DNA from: a virus | IMG/VR virus record: IMGVR_UViG_3300030101_003566 | Coordinates: 1-57,967 of that record | Reading direction: 5' to 3' (one strand) | DNA: 57,967 bases | Part shown: positions 12,486 through 20,872 of the stretch, piece after piece | Layout: each line of letters starts with the position of its first letter | Position numbering within the stretch: the first letter of the stretch is position 1 | Notes under the pieces: model-generated | The model's database searches: none | Seen by the model: the letters and a program-made list of their open reading frames with translations, nothing else | What the model was told of the DNA's origin: nothing | Made by a program: the position numbers and the translations under genes

Positions 12486-14879
12486 ATGGCAGAAAAATTA
12501 TTAAGTCCTGAAGAACAGGACGCTATCACTAAAAACGTTGGCGAAGTTACAGCTGATAATATGCAAGAAGTAGAGGCTCCAGAGGTTGAGATAGAAGCAG
12601 ACCCTGATGCCATGCCCATGGATCAAGGACCAGAGATGACCGAAGAACAAAGTGCGGCCATCGACTTTTATCAAAATTTAGCAGAAACCATGGATGAGCG
12701 AGTCTTACAAAGATTAGCCATGGAACTGATAGCCGATTACAAAAAAGACAAAGAAAGCCGTTCAGACTGGGAGAAGTCATATACTTCAGGTTTAGATCTG
12801 CTCGGTTTTAAATACGACAGCGAGTCTCGACCCTTTGAAGGAGCTAGTAGTGTCACGCACCCATTGTTAGCCGAAGCGGTCACTCAGTTTCAAAGTCAAG
12901 CCTACAAAGAATTGCTACCTAGCGATGGACCAGTGCGAACTCAGGTGGTGGGTGAAATAAACGAAGCTAAGGAGAAACAAGCGGAACGAGTCAAAGAATT
13001 CATGAACTACATGATTATGGACAAAATGGAGGAGTATACGCCAGAGTTTGACCAATTATTATTTTATTTACCACTTGCTGGTAGTGCTTTTAAGAAAGTT
13101 TACTACGATGAAATGGTAGAACGAGCAGTCAGTAAGTTTGTACCTGCCGAAGATTTGGTGGTGCCGTACTATGCTACTGATTTAACCGACTGTGAACGTA
13201 TTACGCATGTGTTAAAAATGTCAGAAAACGATATTTTGAAAAAACAAAGAGCTGGTTTTTACCGTGATATAGATATTTTGCCGTCTAGACAAGACAACAG
13301 CGACGTGCAAGACAAGTACGACGAATTACAAGGCATGAGTCGTAGCGATCAAGCCGATTATCAGTTCAACATTTTAGAAATGCACGTTGATTTAGACCTC
13401 GATGAGTACGAAATGGACAATGAGGAAAAAAATATCAAGGTGCCGTTTGTCGTAACTATCGATGAAGGGTCCATGGAAGTGTTATCCATCTACAGAAACT
13501 TTGATATGAAGGATGAAAAACAGCGAAAAAGGCAATATTTTGTGCATTATAAGTTTTTACCTGGACTTGGTTTCTATGGTTTTGGCTTAATTCACATGAT
13601 TGGTGGCTTAGGCAAGACAGCGACCGCTGCTTTACGTCAATTACTAGACGCAGGTACGCTTTCCAACCTACCAGCTGGATTTAAAAGTCGTGGTTTGCGT
13701 ATTCGTGACGATGATCAGCCATTTCAACCTGGTGAATTCAGAGATGTGGATGCTCCTGGGGGAAATATTAAAGATCAATTTCAAATTTTACCGTTCAAAG
13801 AGCCATCTGGCACATTATTTCAGCTTTTAGGCTTCGTGGTCCAAGCTGGACAGAGATTTGCAGCAATAGCCGACATGCAAGTAGGCAATGACACGCAAAA
13901 TCGTAACGTGGGCACCACAGTTGCTCTCATGGAACGTGGCTCACGGGTCATGAGTGCGATACACAAGCGTTGTTACTATGCGATGCGACAAGAATTTAGG
14001 TTATTGGCCAATGTTTTTGCAACTTATTTACCACCGATGTATCCGTACGCAGTATATGGCGGTAATCGTCTTATAAAAGTGATGGACTTTTCACCAGAGG
14101 TAGACGTAATTCCAGTTGCTGACCCAAATATATTTTCAATGGCACAAAGAGTGACTTTAGCACAGACACAATTGCAAATTGCACAGTCAAATCCGCAAAT
14201 GCACAATATTCACGAGGCGTATCGTCGTGTTTATGAGGCTTTGGGCACTAAAAATATTGATGCTATATTAAAACCAAAGCCACAGAAAACACCGAAAGAC
14301 CCAGCTATTGAAAATATGGAAGCGTTACAAGGTAAAATGCCAACTGCTTTTGCCACTCAAAACCATGATGCTCACATTCTATCGCATACGGCATTTATGC
14401 GTACTCGTATGGTACAGATTAATCCACCGGTGTACGCTATGTTACAGGCTCATGTCAGTGAACATATAAGTTTAAAAGCAAGGGCTCAAGTATTAGAAAT
14501 GGTCAACTCAAAGAACCCAGACAATGTTTTGGCTCTACAACAAGAGCGACCAGAGCAGTTTATGATAATTTTAGAATCTATGGTAGCTGATCGTATCCAA
14601 GAGTTGACCGAAGAGCTGGTTACAGCTGAGTCGGGCTTGGTGCCAAAAGACCCATTGGTGGCACTAAAACAACAAGAACTTGATTTACGAGCCATGGATA
14701 TGCAACGTCGTAGCGAAGAGTTTAATCAAGAGGAACAACGTAAAACCGCTGAGTTTTACGAGCGTATGAATTTAGAGCAAATGGAGCGTGATGACTCAAA
14801 TGCTCAAGCTAAAGAGCGTATTCGAGTAGCCGATGCCAAATTAGACATCGCTTCTAAAAAAGTTACAGGAGGTAAGTGA
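12486..14879 (+). CDS. Portal protein
   Basis: 797 aa, long for a portal and close to the size in P22-like and related podoviruses. It forms the dodecameric ring through which DNA enters and leaves the head. Seen here: acidic N-terminus, then WEKSYTSGLDLLGFKYD and PFEGASSVTHPLLAEAVTQF near residues 95-140, a pattern of phage portals I recall from marine phage genomes, a central region, and a long charged helical C-terminus (QQELDLRAMDMQRRSEEF) suited to a barrel domain. It sits between the large terminase and the scaffold as expected. Identification rests on pattern, length and gene order. Confidence 0.82.
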   Translation: MAEKLLSPEEQDAITKNVGEVTADNMQEVEAPEVEIEADPDAMPMDQGPEMTEEQSAAIDFYQNLAETMDERVLQRLAMELIADYKKDKESRSDWEKSYTSGLDLLGFKYDSESRPFEGASSVTHPLLAEAVTQFQSQAYKELLPSDGPVRTQVVGEINEAKEKQAERVKEFMNYMIMDKMEEYTPEFDQLLFYLPLAGSAFKKVYYDEMVERAVSKFVPAEDLVVPYYATDLTDCERITHVLKMSENDILKKQRAGFYRDIDILPSRQDNSDVQDKYDELQGMSRSDQADYQFNILEMHVDLDLDEYEMDNEEKNIKVPFVVTIDEGSMEVLSIYRNFDMKDEKQRKRQYFVHYKFLPGLGFYGFGLIHMIGGLGKTATAALRQLLDAGTLSNLPAGFKSRGLRIRDDDQPFQPGEFRDVDAPGGNIKDQFQILPFKEPSGTLFQLLGFVVQAGQRFAAIADMQVGNDTQNRNVGTTVALMERGSRVMSAIHKRCYYAMRQEFRLLANVFATYLPPMYPYAVYGGNRLIKVMDFSPEVDVIPVADPNIFSMAQRVTLAQTQLQIAQSNPQMHNIHEAYRRVYEALGTKNIDAILKPKPQKTPKDPAIENMEALQGKMPTAFATQNHDAHILSHTAFMRTRMVQINPPVYAMLQAHVSEHISLKARAQVLEMVNSKNPDNVLALQQERPEQFMIILESMVADRIQELTEELVTAESGLVPKDPLVALKQQELDLRAMDMQRRSEEFNQEEQRKTAEFYERMNLEQMERDDSNAQAKERIRVADAKLDIASKKVTGGK

Positions 14880-15037
14880 TGAAAAAGTTAACGAAAACAG
14901 TGCCACCTAAACGAGGCCCTAACCCACAAGGTTTAAAAAATGGTGGTTGCCCTCATCGTGAAAACGGTGCAAAATCTGACATTCAAGGTATCAAAGATAT
15001 TCAAGTAAAAGGTAAAAAATTTATAGGAGTAAAGTAA
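14879..15037 (+). CDS. Small basic protein with CPHRENG motif
   Basis: 52 aa, starts MKKLTKTVPPKRGPNPQGL, then GCPHRENGAKSDI and GIKDIQVKGKKFIGVK. I recall similar peptides (VPPKxGPxPQGL...CPxRExG.KxDIxG...IQxKGxKFxGV) next to portal genes in marine phages, with no function known. Overlaps the portal stop as ATGA and has GGAGG upstream. Probably a minor head component. Confidence 0.65.
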   Translation: MKKLTKTVPPKRGPNPQGLKNGGCPHRENGAKSDIQGIKDIQVKGKKFIGVK

Positions 15038-15177
15038 TGCGATATTTATTGTTATTTATATGTTTTTGTTTTCCAACCCTTGCGTTAGCACATCATGAAC
15101 TTGTCAGTAATAATTTAAATTTATTAGTTTTAACAATATTTTTATTATATTTAAGTTTTAAATTAGGTCTAAAATAA
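15037..15177 (+). CDS. Small secreted or membrane protein, 46 aa
   Basis: Signal-like N-terminus MRYLLLFICFCFPTLALA followed by HHELVSNNLN and a second hydrophobic stretch LLVLTIFLLYLSFKLG. TAATG junction with the previous gene, GGAG upstream, and a TAATG junction with the next. There is no lipobox cysteine. A membrane protein inside a head operon is unexpected; role unknown. Confidence 0.5.
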   Translation: MRYLLLFICFCFPTLALAHHELVSNNLNLLVLTIFLLYLSFKLGLK

Positions 15178-15368
15178 TGTATGACATTGATACTATTTTA
15201 GCCATGCAACAACTTGTAAAAAAAGAAATTGACAATACCAAGGAACATATAGTATATAACGTTAAAGATTTAGAAAATTTAGCTTTTGCTAAAGGTAAAC
15301 TCAACGGCTTAGAGCTGTTGCTTCAGGATTTAAAAGACCTGCAAAAAGGAGATAGTGAAATTGAGTGA
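15177..15368 (+). CDS. Small helical protein, 63 aa
   Basis: Starts MYDIDTILAMQQLVKKEID and continues as a charged helix (AKGKLNGLELLLQDLKDL). Overlaps the following GroES-like gene by 14 bp. Size and composition resemble small head-module proteins of unknown role. Confidence 0.55.
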   Translation: MYDIDTILAMQQLVKKEIDNTKEHIVYNVKDLENLAFAKGKLNGLELLLQDLKDLQKGDSEIE

Positions 15369-15798
15369 GTTAATAAAACCAGATTATCTGGAAAACGAAA
15401 CCACATCAGACGAAGAAAACGAAGTTCTTGTACCTAAAGGACCAGAGCAGACCGCAGAATACTTATCTATGATACCAGACCCAGTTGGCTACCGTATGCT
15501 GATAAGACCTTATTCTGGTCCTAAAAAAACCAAAGGCGGTATTGCCTTAGCCGATAAAACTTTAGAAACCATTGAGATGACTACAGTTGTAGGTTTAGTA
15601 GTTAAAATGGGTGATCTTTGTTACAAAGACCATGTAAAATTTCCAACAGGACCTTGGTGTCGATTAGGCCAGTTTATTATTTATGGCAGATATTCTGGGG
15701 CAAGATTTAAAACTAAGTTTGGTGAGCATCGTATAATTAATGACGATGAAATCATTGGCACGATTGAAAAACCCGAGGATGTCCTCGCACTATTTTAG
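15355..15798 (+). CDS. GroES-like co-chaperonin
   Basis: 147 aa. Residues about 45-137 carry the Cpn10 pattern: GYRMLIRPY, a mobile-loop-like TKGGIALADK at 59-68, GQFIIYGRYSG at 105-115 and RIINDDEIIGTI at 126-137. A 40-residue acidic N-terminal extension precedes the domain. GroES caps GroEL during folding; phages such as T4 (gp31) encode their own version so the host GroEL can fold the capsid protein. Position just before scaffold and capsid fits that role. Starts with GTG at 15355 or TTG at 15361; the AAGGAG at 15346-15351 is better spaced for the TTG. No GroEL gene is seen. Confidence 0.8.
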   Translation: MKLSELIKPDYLENETTSDEENEVLVPKGPEQTAEYLSMIPDPVGYRMLIRPYSGPKKTKGGIALADKTLETIEMTTVVGLVVKMGDLCYKDHVKFPTGPWCRLGQFIIYGRYSGARFKTKFGEHRIINDDEIIGTIEKPEDVLALF

Positions 15799-15808
15799 GA
15801 GATAAAAT

Positions 15809-16765
15809 ATGTCAGATGCACAACAAGAAGTAGAATTAGACTTGGATGGTGTTCAAGAAGAAAGTATTGAAGTAAATACCAGCCAAGAACCAGTAGAGGA
15901 ATCTGTTGAAGAAGCCGTTGGTGAGGTTGATCTTGGTTATAAAGATCCCATGGAAAAACAAGAAGAACCAACCGAAGACGCTCAGAATAAAGGTTCTGAT
16001 GACAAAAGTAAGGATAATCTTCAAGACGTTTCTGAAAAAACACAAAAGCGTATTGATAAGCTCACTCGTAAAATGCGAGAGGCAGAGCGTCGTGAAAAAG
16101 CTGCACTTGACTATGCTAAAGGTTTGCAAGAGAAGTACGACAACCAAAAAACAATTTCATTATCCTCAGATGAGAATTACTTAAAAGAATTTGATGCACG
16201 AGTCGATGCACAAAGGGAACAAGTAAAGATTAAATTACAAGATGCGATTGAAGAAAATGACTCTGCGAAAATTGTAGAGGCCAATGATGAACTTACTAGA
16301 CTTGCAGTTGAAAAAGAAAAAGCAAGAATGAGATTAAGTGAGTACGAAACAGATAAAAAAACAGAGCAATCACAAGAAAACACTAGCCAGACACCACCAG
16401 CTGAAAAAACTCAAGAACCAAGTGCAAAAGCCATCGAGTGGGCTAATAAAAATACTTGGTTTGGTAATGATGAAGTTATGACAAACGCAGCTTTTAGTAT
16501 TCATGGCGAATTAGTAAAGGAGGGGTTTGACGCAGAGTCAGATGACTATTACAATGAAGTAGATAACAGACTTAAGGAATATTTTCCACATAAGTTTGCA
16601 AATGCTCAACCAGAGGTTGAGGAAAAGAAACCCGTTCAAACTGTTGCCTCAGCGGGGCGTAAACAGCAAGGACGCACAACCGTGAAACTCACCCGTTCAC
16701 AAGTAGCAATAGCTAAAAAATTAGGGGTGCCACTAGAAGAATACGCTAAATTCGTGAAGGAGTAA
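15809..16765 (+). CDS. Capsid scaffolding protein
   Basis: 318 aa. Strongly acidic first 70 residues, then a Lys/Arg/Glu-rich coiled-coil region (QKRIDKLTRKMREAERREKA) to about 190, a Gln/Pro-rich linker and a basic C-terminus (GRKQQGRTTVKLTRSQVAIA). This composition and its place between portal and capsid genes match scaffolding proteins, which direct head assembly through a basic C-terminal contact. AGGAG precedes the ATG. No protease is recognised nearby. Confidence 0.7.
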   Translation: MSDAQQEVELDLDGVQEESIEVNTSQEPVEESVEEAVGEVDLGYKDPMEKQEEPTEDAQNKGSDDKSKDNLQDVSEKTQKRIDKLTRKMREAERREKAALDYAKGLQEKYDNQKTISLSSDENYLKEFDARVDAQREQVKIKLQDAIEENDSAKIVEANDELTRLAVEKEKARMRLSEYETDKKTEQSQENTSQTPPAEKTQEPSAKAIEWANKNTWFGNDEVMTNAAFSIHGELVKEGFDAESDDYYNEVDNRLKEYFPHKFANAQPEVEEKKPVQTVASAGRKQQGRTTVKLTRSQVAIAKKLGVPLEEYAKFVKE

Positions 16766-16769
16766 CGAT

Positions 16770-17243
16770 ATGACTGATGACAGTAAAAAAAGAACCTCAC
16801 GCAGCTCAAAGAAGAGTGTAGAAACTCGTAATAAACCTTGGGCTCCACCATCAAGTTTAGATGCACCCAAAGCACCGAAAGGGTTTTGCCATCGTTGGAT
16901 TAGGGTTGAAAGCGTTGGTTTTATGGATACAGGTAATGTATCTAAAAAACTACGAGAAGGTTGGGAATTTGTTCGTGCTGAAGAAATTACGAATGAAATT
17001 GGCAATCATGAATATCCTACTATCCATGAAGGCAAGTATGAGGGGTTAATCGGAGTTGGTGGCCTTGTGTTGGCAAGGATACCTGAAGAGATAGTTGAAC
17101 AACGCAAGAAGTATTTTCAAGATATTACTTCTGATCAAGTTAAAGCCGTTGATAATGACATTTTAAGGGAACAACGACCAGAGATGCCTGTAAATATCGA
17201 CAGACAATCTCGTGTAACTTTTGGTGGTAACAGAAAGTCTTAA
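16770..17243 (+). CDS. Conserved-looking head-module protein
   Basis: 157 aa. Basic Ser/Lys-rich N-terminus, then APKGFCHRWIRVESVGFMD and NVSKKLREGWEFVRAEE, later GGLVLARIPEEIVEQRKKYF. The pattern R-W-(I/V)-R...G...N...K.L.EGWE(F/P)V resembles a small protein found between scaffold and capsid genes in many marine phages, recalled from memory. Possibly a head completion or assembly factor. AAGGAG before the ATG. Confidence 0.6.
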   Translation: MTDDSKKRTSRSSKKSVETRNKPWAPPSSLDAPKAPKGFCHRWIRVESVGFMDTGNVSKKLREGWEFVRAEEITNEIGNHEYPTIHEGKYEGLIGVGGLVLARIPEEIVEQRKKYFQDITSDQVKAVDNDILREQRPEMPVNIDRQSRVTFGGNRKS

Positions 17244-17295
17244 TTTTTTAGCTTATGTGACCACATTTGTTTAATTTGATTATGGAGTTATTATT

Positions 17296-17877
17296 ATGGC
17301 AAACAGAGATGCTGCATTTGGTATGCGTCTGTATGGTAATCTTAGTGGTCCTGCCACTAACTTACAAAACCGTTATAGAATAGCTGCTAACTACGGAACT
17401 GCAATCTTCAAAGGTGACATGGTAGCTCAAGTCACAGGTGGAGGTGTAGAAGTACATGCCGATGGCGGTACGGTTCCAATCGTTGGTGTATTCAACGGTT
17501 GTCGTTTTACAGACCCAACCACTGGAAAAGAAACCTTTTCCAATTTTTATCCAGCGAGTACAAACGCTTCAGATATTGAAGCTTTCGTAATTGATAATCC
17601 TATGGCTACATTTGAAATTCAAGCAGACGCTGCTTTCCCAGTTGCTGATTTATTCGGTAACTTTGATATTGTGTATACTTCTTCTGGAAGTACCACAACA
17701 GGCTTGTCTGGTGCAGAATTAGATGTAACCACTGGTGCAACAACGGCAGGTTTGCCGTTGAAAGCGATTGATATATCAAGAGACCCAAACAACTCAGATG
17801 TATCAACCGAACATACGAATGTAATCGTTACAATTCAAAACCACATATTCGGCCAGAAAGGTGCGGGTTTAGCTTAA
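17296..17877 (+). CDS. Putative capsid decoration or accessory structural protein
   Basis: 193 aa, beta-rich, beginning MANRDAAFGMRLYGNLSGP, with short strands such as GVFNGCRFTDPTTGKETFS and AFVIDNPMATFEIQADAAF. It sits directly before the major capsid gene, the usual place of a decoration protein. No cleavage motif or catalytic residue seen. Confidence 0.6.
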   Translation: MANRDAAFGMRLYGNLSGPATNLQNRYRIAANYGTAIFKGDMVAQVTGGGVEVHADGGTVPIVGVFNGCRFTDPTTGKETFSNFYPASTNASDIEAFVIDNPMATFEIQADAAFPVADLFGNFDIVYTSSGSTTTGLSGAELDVTTGATTAGLPLKAIDISRDPNNSDVSTEHTNVIVTIQNHIFGQKGAGLA

Positions 17878-17895
17878 TCATAGGAGGATAATTTT

Positions 17896-18807
17896 ATGGC
17901 TATTTCAAGAGCACAATTAGTCAAAGAGTTAGAGCCTGGATTAAACGCTCTCTTTGGACTAGAGTATAACCGTTATGAAAACGAACACGCAGAAATTTTT
18001 GATTCAGAAACCTCAGATAGAGCTTTTGAAGAAGAAGTAATGCTTACCGGTTTCAAAGCGGCTCCTGTAAAAAGTGAAGGTGCAGGCGTAGCATTTGACG
18101 ATGCACAAGAATCTTACACAGCGAGATATACACACGAAACTATCGCAATGGCTTTTGCAATCACAGAGGAAGCTATTGAAGATAATTTATACGACAGACT
18201 AGCAGGTCGTTACACAAGAGCATTAGCAAGAAGTATGGCTAACACCAAGCAAGTAAAAGGTGCAAACGTACTTAACAATGCTTTTGATAGTAGCTTCACT
18301 GGCGGTGATGGGAAAGAGCTTTGTGCTACAGACCATCCACTAACCAGCGGTGGTACTTTCCGTAACGAGCTTTCTACAGCTGCCGACCTATCAGAAACAT
18401 CCTTAGAACAATCATTGATTGATATTTCTGCGTTTGTTGACGAAAGGGGATTAAAAATTGCTTTACAAGGGGTGAAAATGATTATTCCTAAAGAACTTCA
18501 GTTCACAGCGGAAAGAATCCTAAGATCTCCACAGCGTACAGGTACAGCAGATAATGATATTAATGCTTTAAATAACATGGGCATGGTGCCACAAGGTTAT
18601 AGAATTAATCATTATCTAACAGATACTGACGCTTTCTTCATTATGACTGATGCTCCAAACGGACTTAAACAGTTTGTTAGAGCACCAATTAAAACTGCTA
18701 TTGAAGGTGACTTTGATACAGGTAATGTTAGATTTAAAGCGAGAGAAAGATATTCATTTGGGTTCTCGGATCCAAGAGGAGTATTTGGCTCACCAGGTGC
18801 TGCGTAA
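17896..18807 (+). CDS. Major capsid protein (HK97-fold candidate)
   Basis: 303 aa. Seen: a conserved-looking region ARYTHETIAMAFAITEEAIE at about 77-96, then LAGRYTRALARSMANTKQ (a spine-helix-like segment), AxDHPLxSGGT and a C-terminal PRGVFG. This arrangement resembles the Mu gpT-like and marine podovirus major capsid groups. TAGGAGG stands 6-10 bases before the ATG and a strong terminator follows, consistent with high expression. Scaffold, accessory and portal genes lie immediately upstream. Confidence 0.82.
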   Translation: MAISRAQLVKELEPGLNALFGLEYNRYENEHAEIFDSETSDRAFEEEVMLTGFKAAPVKSEGAGVAFDDAQESYTARYTHETIAMAFAITEEAIEDNLYDRLAGRYTRALARSMANTKQVKGANVLNNAFDSSFTGGDGKELCATDHPLTSGGTFRNELSTAADLSETSLEQSLIDISAFVDERGLKIALQGVKMIIPKELQFTAERILRSPQRTGTADNDINALNNMGMVPQGYRINHYLTDTDAFFIMTDAPNGLKQFVRAPIKTAIEGDFDTGNVRFKARERYSFGFSDPRGVFGSPGAA

Positions 18808-18830
18808 GCAGTAATTTGGAGGAAGGATTA

Positions 18831-18858
18831 AGGGGACTTTCGAGTCCCCTTTTTTTTG
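18831..18858 (+). terminator. Strong terminator after the capsid gene
   Basis: AGGGGACT / AGTCCCCT perfect 8-bp stem closed by a TTCG tetraloop, followed by eight T residues. It ends the head operon that starts at the large terminase. Confidence 0.88.
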
Positions 18859-18860
18859 GG

Positions 18861-18947
18861 TATAATAAACTGACTATACGAAAACTTGAATACAGACGTG
18901 TATAGACGACGACCTAAAGACTGTATTCTTATACTTAGGAGATAATT
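18861..18947 (+). promoter_or_regulatory. Leader region with TATAAT and 8-bp inverted repeat
   Basis: TATAAT at 18861 follows the terminator and may be a -10 without a clear -35. Downstream GAATACAG (18888-18895) and CTGTATTC (18921-18928) are perfect inverted copies 25 bases apart, able to form a stem in the mRNA leader. TTAGGAG lies just before the ATG at 18948. Confidence 0.45.
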
Positions 18948-19457
18948 ATGTCAAATTCAACATTTTCAGGACCACTAAGGTCGGAAAGCACAATTAAAAC
19001 TATCAGTAAAAACGCAACAACTGGAACTATAACAGAGGTAACAACTCTTGGTGGTGCACCAGTTAGTTTATCTGATGGAAATGTAACTTTAACAAATGCA
19101 ACTCACAGTGGTAGAGTATTACTTGTACCTGATGGAGGACAAGATAATACATATACACTACCTGCACCAATAGCAGGATCTATGTTCAGATTTGTTTACG
19201 CTGGTGGAGCCGCTGATGCAACAGATGCTTTAATTGTTACACCAGGTAATACAAACTTTTACATTGGTGGAGTAACATTTTTAGACACTGATGGAAATGA
19301 AGTAAGTTCAGTATTTTCAGACGGCAACTCAAATAGCAGTATTCAACTAAATGTTCCTGCTGGTTTTGACGTTACCGTAATGGGTATAGATACAACTAAT
19401 TACCAAATTTTTGGAAATGTTACATCAACAACTGCACCAGCATTTGCTGATCAGTAA
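18948..19457 (+). CDS. Putative decoration or fibre-like structural protein
   Basis: 169 aa, Thr/Ser/Gly-rich and beta-rich, beginning MSNSTFSGPLRSESTIKT. It is a single-gene unit: own leader with a possible promoter and own terminator at 19469. Such monocistronic beta-rich proteins directly after the capsid gene are often highly expressed head decoration proteins. No sequence motif confirms this. Confidence 0.6.
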   Translation: MSNSTFSGPLRSESTIKTISKNATTGTITEVTTLGGAPVSLSDGNVTLTNATHSGRVLLVPDGGQDNTYTLPAPIAGSMFRFVYAGGAADATDALIVTPGNTNFYIGGVTFLDTDGNEVSSVFSDGNSNSSIQLNVPAGFDVTVMGIDTTNYQIFGNVTSTTAPAFADQ

Positions 19458-19468
19458 GAGTAATTACT

Positions 19469-19493
19469 AAAGTGTCTCTTCGGAGGCACTTTT
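19469..19493 (+). terminator. Rho-independent terminator
   Basis: Ten-bp stem AAAGTGTCTC / GAGGCACTTT with one G-U pair and a TTCG tetraloop, then a short T-tract. It abuts the parS-like palindrome. Confidence 0.8.
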
Positions 19494-19513
19494 AATGTTC
19501 CACGTGGAACATT
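19494..19513. promoter_or_regulatory. parS-like 20-bp palindrome
   Basis: AATGTTCCACGTGGAACATT is a perfect palindrome. Its central 16 bases differ from the bacterial chromosomal parS consensus TGTTTCACGTGAAACA at only two symmetric positions (5 and 12). It lies in a non-coding gap between two structural genes. parS sites are bound by ParB, a CTP-dependent DNA clamp; this phage carries a ParB-domain gene at 2791-3597, and hosts carry chromosomal ParB. A coincidental hairpin after the terminator is the alternative, though no T-tract follows. Confidence 0.6.
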
Positions 19514-19537
19514 GTTTCTTAATTAAGGAGGGAAACT

Positions 19538-19960
19538 ATGGCAGATACAGTAACAGGACCTACAATCCTACAAGAAAATGACAAAAGAGTTACCATTAAA
19601 ATCGTCAATCAATCAGATGGCTCAGGCGGAACTACAGTATTTGCTGATGTTTCTGCCTTGGCAGACAATTCAAATGGGCAATCTGTAAGTACAGTTAGTC
19701 CGCAAAGAATATGGTGGTCATGTGCTAATGGTGATGGTGGCGATTCTTTTGCTAGATTAGATTTTGAAGACTCAGATGGCGATATACCGATTGTAACACT
19801 GGTAGATTCAGGTTATTGGGATTTTAGAGAATTTGGCGGAATACCAGCCAATACTTCATCTAACTCAAACCAAAACGACGTAAATTTTGTCGTACCAAGC
19901 ACAGCTGACAGTGGTAATACTTACACTGTGGTTGTAGAGTTTATTAAAAACTACGATTAA
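19538..19960 (+). CDS. Putative decoration-like structural protein
   Basis: 140 aa, beta-rich, beginning MADTVTGPTILQENDKRVTI, with aromatic core segments (SGYWDFREFGG). Preceded by AAGGAGG. First gene after the parS-like site. Similar in size and composition to capsid decoration proteins; otherwise unidentified. Confidence 0.6.
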   Translation: MADTVTGPTILQENDKRVTIKIVNQSDGSGGTTVFADVSALADNSNGQSVSTVSPQRIWWSCANGDGGDSFARLDFEDSDGDIPIVTLVDSGYWDFREFGGIPANTSSNSNQNDVNFVVPSTADSGNTYTVVVEFIKNYD

Positions 19961-19962
19961 TT

Positions 19963-20286
19963 ATGGATATTACGGTAGAACAATATACAAATGATTTAAT
20001 AGGTTTGAAAAACGGGGGTATGCCTACTCGTAATAAAAAGAATTTTCGACCTACAAAATCAGGTGCTGGTATGACGAAAGCTGGTGTTAAAGCCTATCGT
20101 CGTATGAATCCAGGCAGTAAATTGAAAACTGCTGTCACTGGTAAAGTAAAAGCTGGTAGTAAAGATGCAAAACGTAGAAAGTCTTTTTGTGCAAGATCAG
20201 CTGGACAAGCTAAAATGCATAATATCAACTGCCGTAAAACTCCAAACAAACGCTTATGTCAAGCGAGGAAGAGATGGAAATGTTAA
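19963..20286 (+). CDS. Small basic Cys-containing protein (DUF6321-like)
   Basis: 107 aa, strongly Lys/Arg-rich. The pattern GMTKAGVKAYRRMNPGSKLKTAVTG ... GSKDAKRRKSFCARSAG ... RKRWKC (broken up here) matches a recurrent small phage protein family I recall as DUF6321. Three Cys-containing motifs at the C-terminus could bind a metal. Encoded with several other basic proteins at 20-24 kb, probably packaged in the virion or bound to DNA. Its end overlaps the next start by 13 bp. Confidence 0.65.
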   Translation: MDITVEQYTNDLIGLKNGGMPTRNKKNFRPTKSGAGMTKAGVKAYRRMNPGSKLKTAVTGKVKAGSKDAKRRKSFCARSAGQAKMHNINCRKTPNKRLCQARKRWKC

Positions 20287-20408
20287 CAAACCTTTATAAA
20301 AATGTAGATAAGCTGTGGACTAAATATAAGAAGAGCTGGACTGCTCAAAGTTGTTTGATTAGGGACGGCATAATATTAATTTTGATTCTTTTAATTATAT
20401 TTGTATGA
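20274..20408 (+). CDS. Small tail-anchored membrane protein, 44 aa
   Basis: Begins MEMLTNLYKNVDKLWTKYKK, amphipathic and basic, and ends in a hydrophobic segment GIILILILLIIFV reaching the C-terminus. GAGG lies 5 bases before the ATG. Overlaps the basic protein upstream and the peptidase downstream (ATGA). Its place just before a cell-wall peptidase makes a lysis role such as a holin-like or release protein possible, but a second holin candidate lies at 46689. Confidence 0.5.
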   Translation: MEMLTNLYKNVDKLWTKYKKSWTAQSCLIRDGIILILILLIIFV

Positions 20409-20872
20409 AACTAACTGACAATTTTTCTCTTTGTGAATTAACAAAATCTCAGACAGCAGAAAGACTTGGCATAGACAATTATCCAGATCAAGAGCAAATT
20501 GAAAACCTTAAAAATCTTTGTGAAAATATTTTACAACCAATAAGAAATTACTTTAAACAGCCTGTTATTATAACATCAGGTTATAGATCTCCAGAGCTAA
20601 GTAATAAAATTGGTTCATCGTCAAGGTCGCAACATTGTAAAGGCCAAGCGGCTGATTTAGAAATTGCAGGTATCTCAAACAAAGACTTAGCTGATTGGAT
20701 TAGCAAAAATGTTAATTATGACCAAGTTATTCTTGAGTTTCACGATCCATTGGAACCGCAGTCAGGGTGGGTGCACGTATCATTTGTAAACGAATATTCT
20801 AATAGGGAAAAATACTTAGTAGCTGAAAAAGATGAAAATGGCAAAGTGAGGTATTACAATGCCGATAGGTAG
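20405..20872 (+). CDS. M15-family peptidase, probable endolysin or virion-associated lysin
   Basis: 155 aa. Motifs of the zinc D-Ala-D-Ala carboxypeptidase family M15 (subfamily A type): SGYRS at 58-62, HCKGQAADLE with His77 and Asp84, and WVHVSF with His124, giving the three zinc ligands and a general base region. It cleaves peptide cross-bridges of peptidoglycan. No signal peptide, so export would need a holin, or it could act from within the virion. The position among head and connector genes rather than a late lysis cassette leaves both roles open. Confidence 0.82.
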   Translation: MKLTDNFSLCELTKSQTAERLGIDNYPDQEQIENLKNLCENILQPIRNYFKQPVIITSGYRSPELSNKIGSSSRSQHCKGQAADLEIAGISNKDLADWISKNVNYDQVILEFHDPLEPQSGWVHVSFVNEYSNREKYLVAEKDENGKVRYYNADR

